A stretch of 5,271 nt of DNA from Chloroflexota bacterium. Lineage in GTDB: Bacteria; Chloroflexota; Chloroflexia; Thermomicrobiales; UBA6265. Positions within the stretch are counted from its first letter, which is position 1, and each line of letters opens with the position of its first letter. This document shows, one piece after another, positions 5,144-5,271 of the stretch. The position numbers and the translations under genes were made by a program. Location of the stretch: the NCBI GenBank assembly GCA_023392645.1, contig JAEVYR010000345.1, positions 1 to 5,271 of the forward strand, in the 5' to 3' direction. The notes under the pieces are model-generated. The model was not told the DNA's origin. It ran no database searches and saw only the letters and a list, made by a program, of their open reading frames with translations.

Positions 5144-5271
5144 ATGACCTCGCTCGACACACTCTCAAACGTCGGCACCGAGCTCACGGGCACGGAACTC
5201 GAAACCGTTGATGGCGGCATCCTCCCGGTGATCATCGTCGCGAACACGATCCTCAAGGGCGTGTTCATCTA
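5144..5271 (+). CDS. Double-glycine leader peptide precursor 2 (cerein 7B/lactobin A-like), reaching the window edge
   Basis: Forty-two full codons are visible, followed by TA, so the next codon is either Tyr or a stop. The leader (1-25) is M-TSLDTLS-NVGTEL then TGTELETVDGG, sharing M-x-SLDTLS-x-VGTEL and VDGG with the precursor at 4749. ELETVDGG fits the double-glycine consensus very well. The visible core starts ILPVIIVANTILKGVFI. The GG-ILP-x-II opening is typical of the lactobin A/cerein 7B class IIb bacteriocin group as I recall it. The core differs from that of peptide 1 while the leader is kept, as expected if both use one exporter/peptidase but do different jobs. AAAGGAG (5132-5138) sits 5 nt before the ATG, a strong ribosome binding site. 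A two-peptide bacteriocin is possible but unproven. Confidence 0.82.
   Translation, partial: MTSLDTLSNVGTELTGTELETVDGGILPVIIVANTILKGVFI

Noticed and set aside
4933..5268. Minus-strand open frames across the second peptide gene and its upstream block
   Set aside because: They have no ribosome binding site or domain. Partial similarity between translations of the two blocks simply reflects the ungapped DNA duplication. A conserved antisense peptide is possible but unsupported.

Overview
This is a GC-rich window from a free-living bacterium. Tat- and Sec-type export signals, a CebR-like sugar operator, a phosphoribosyltransferase/erythromycin-esterase fusion and double-glycine leader peptides together suggest a high-GC Chloroflexota (Thermomicrobia-like) or an actinobacterium. 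No rRNA or marker gene is present, so this placement is inference.

Layout. Four genes lie on the minus strand between positions 18 and 4505. Read 5' to 3' on that strand they are: a 681-residue phosphoribosyltransferase/erythromycin-esterase fusion (4505 to 2460); a 69-residue Trp-rich membrane protein 17 nt behind it, probably in the same operon (2442 to 2233); a 195-residue secreted protein of unknown function (2076 to 1489); and a Tat-exported sugar-type ABC transporter substrate-binding protein (1334 to 18). The last gene has its own good sigma70-type promoter (TTGACA-N17-TACAGT) followed by a perfect 12-bp palindrome, GGGAGCGCTCCC, which looks like a LacI/CebR-family operator. The transporter permease genes probably lie just beyond position 1.

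At the right end the direction flips. Two tiny plus-strand genes (4749-4907 and 5144 to beyond the window edge) encode paralogous peptides. They share an N-terminal leader (M-x-SLDTLS-x-VGTEL) ending in VDGG, followed by short, very hydrophobic and divergent cores. This is the architecture of double-glycine-leader bacteriocins and related secreted peptides, exported and cleaved by peptidase-containing ABC transporters. Each is preceded by a copy of the same roughly 80-bp block. The two blocks align without gaps and contain an identical AAATACGTAG box and a TGATCG-N5-TGATCG direct repeat. The pair looks like the left edge of a peptide cluster that continues past position 5271, and it is the most interesting part of the window.
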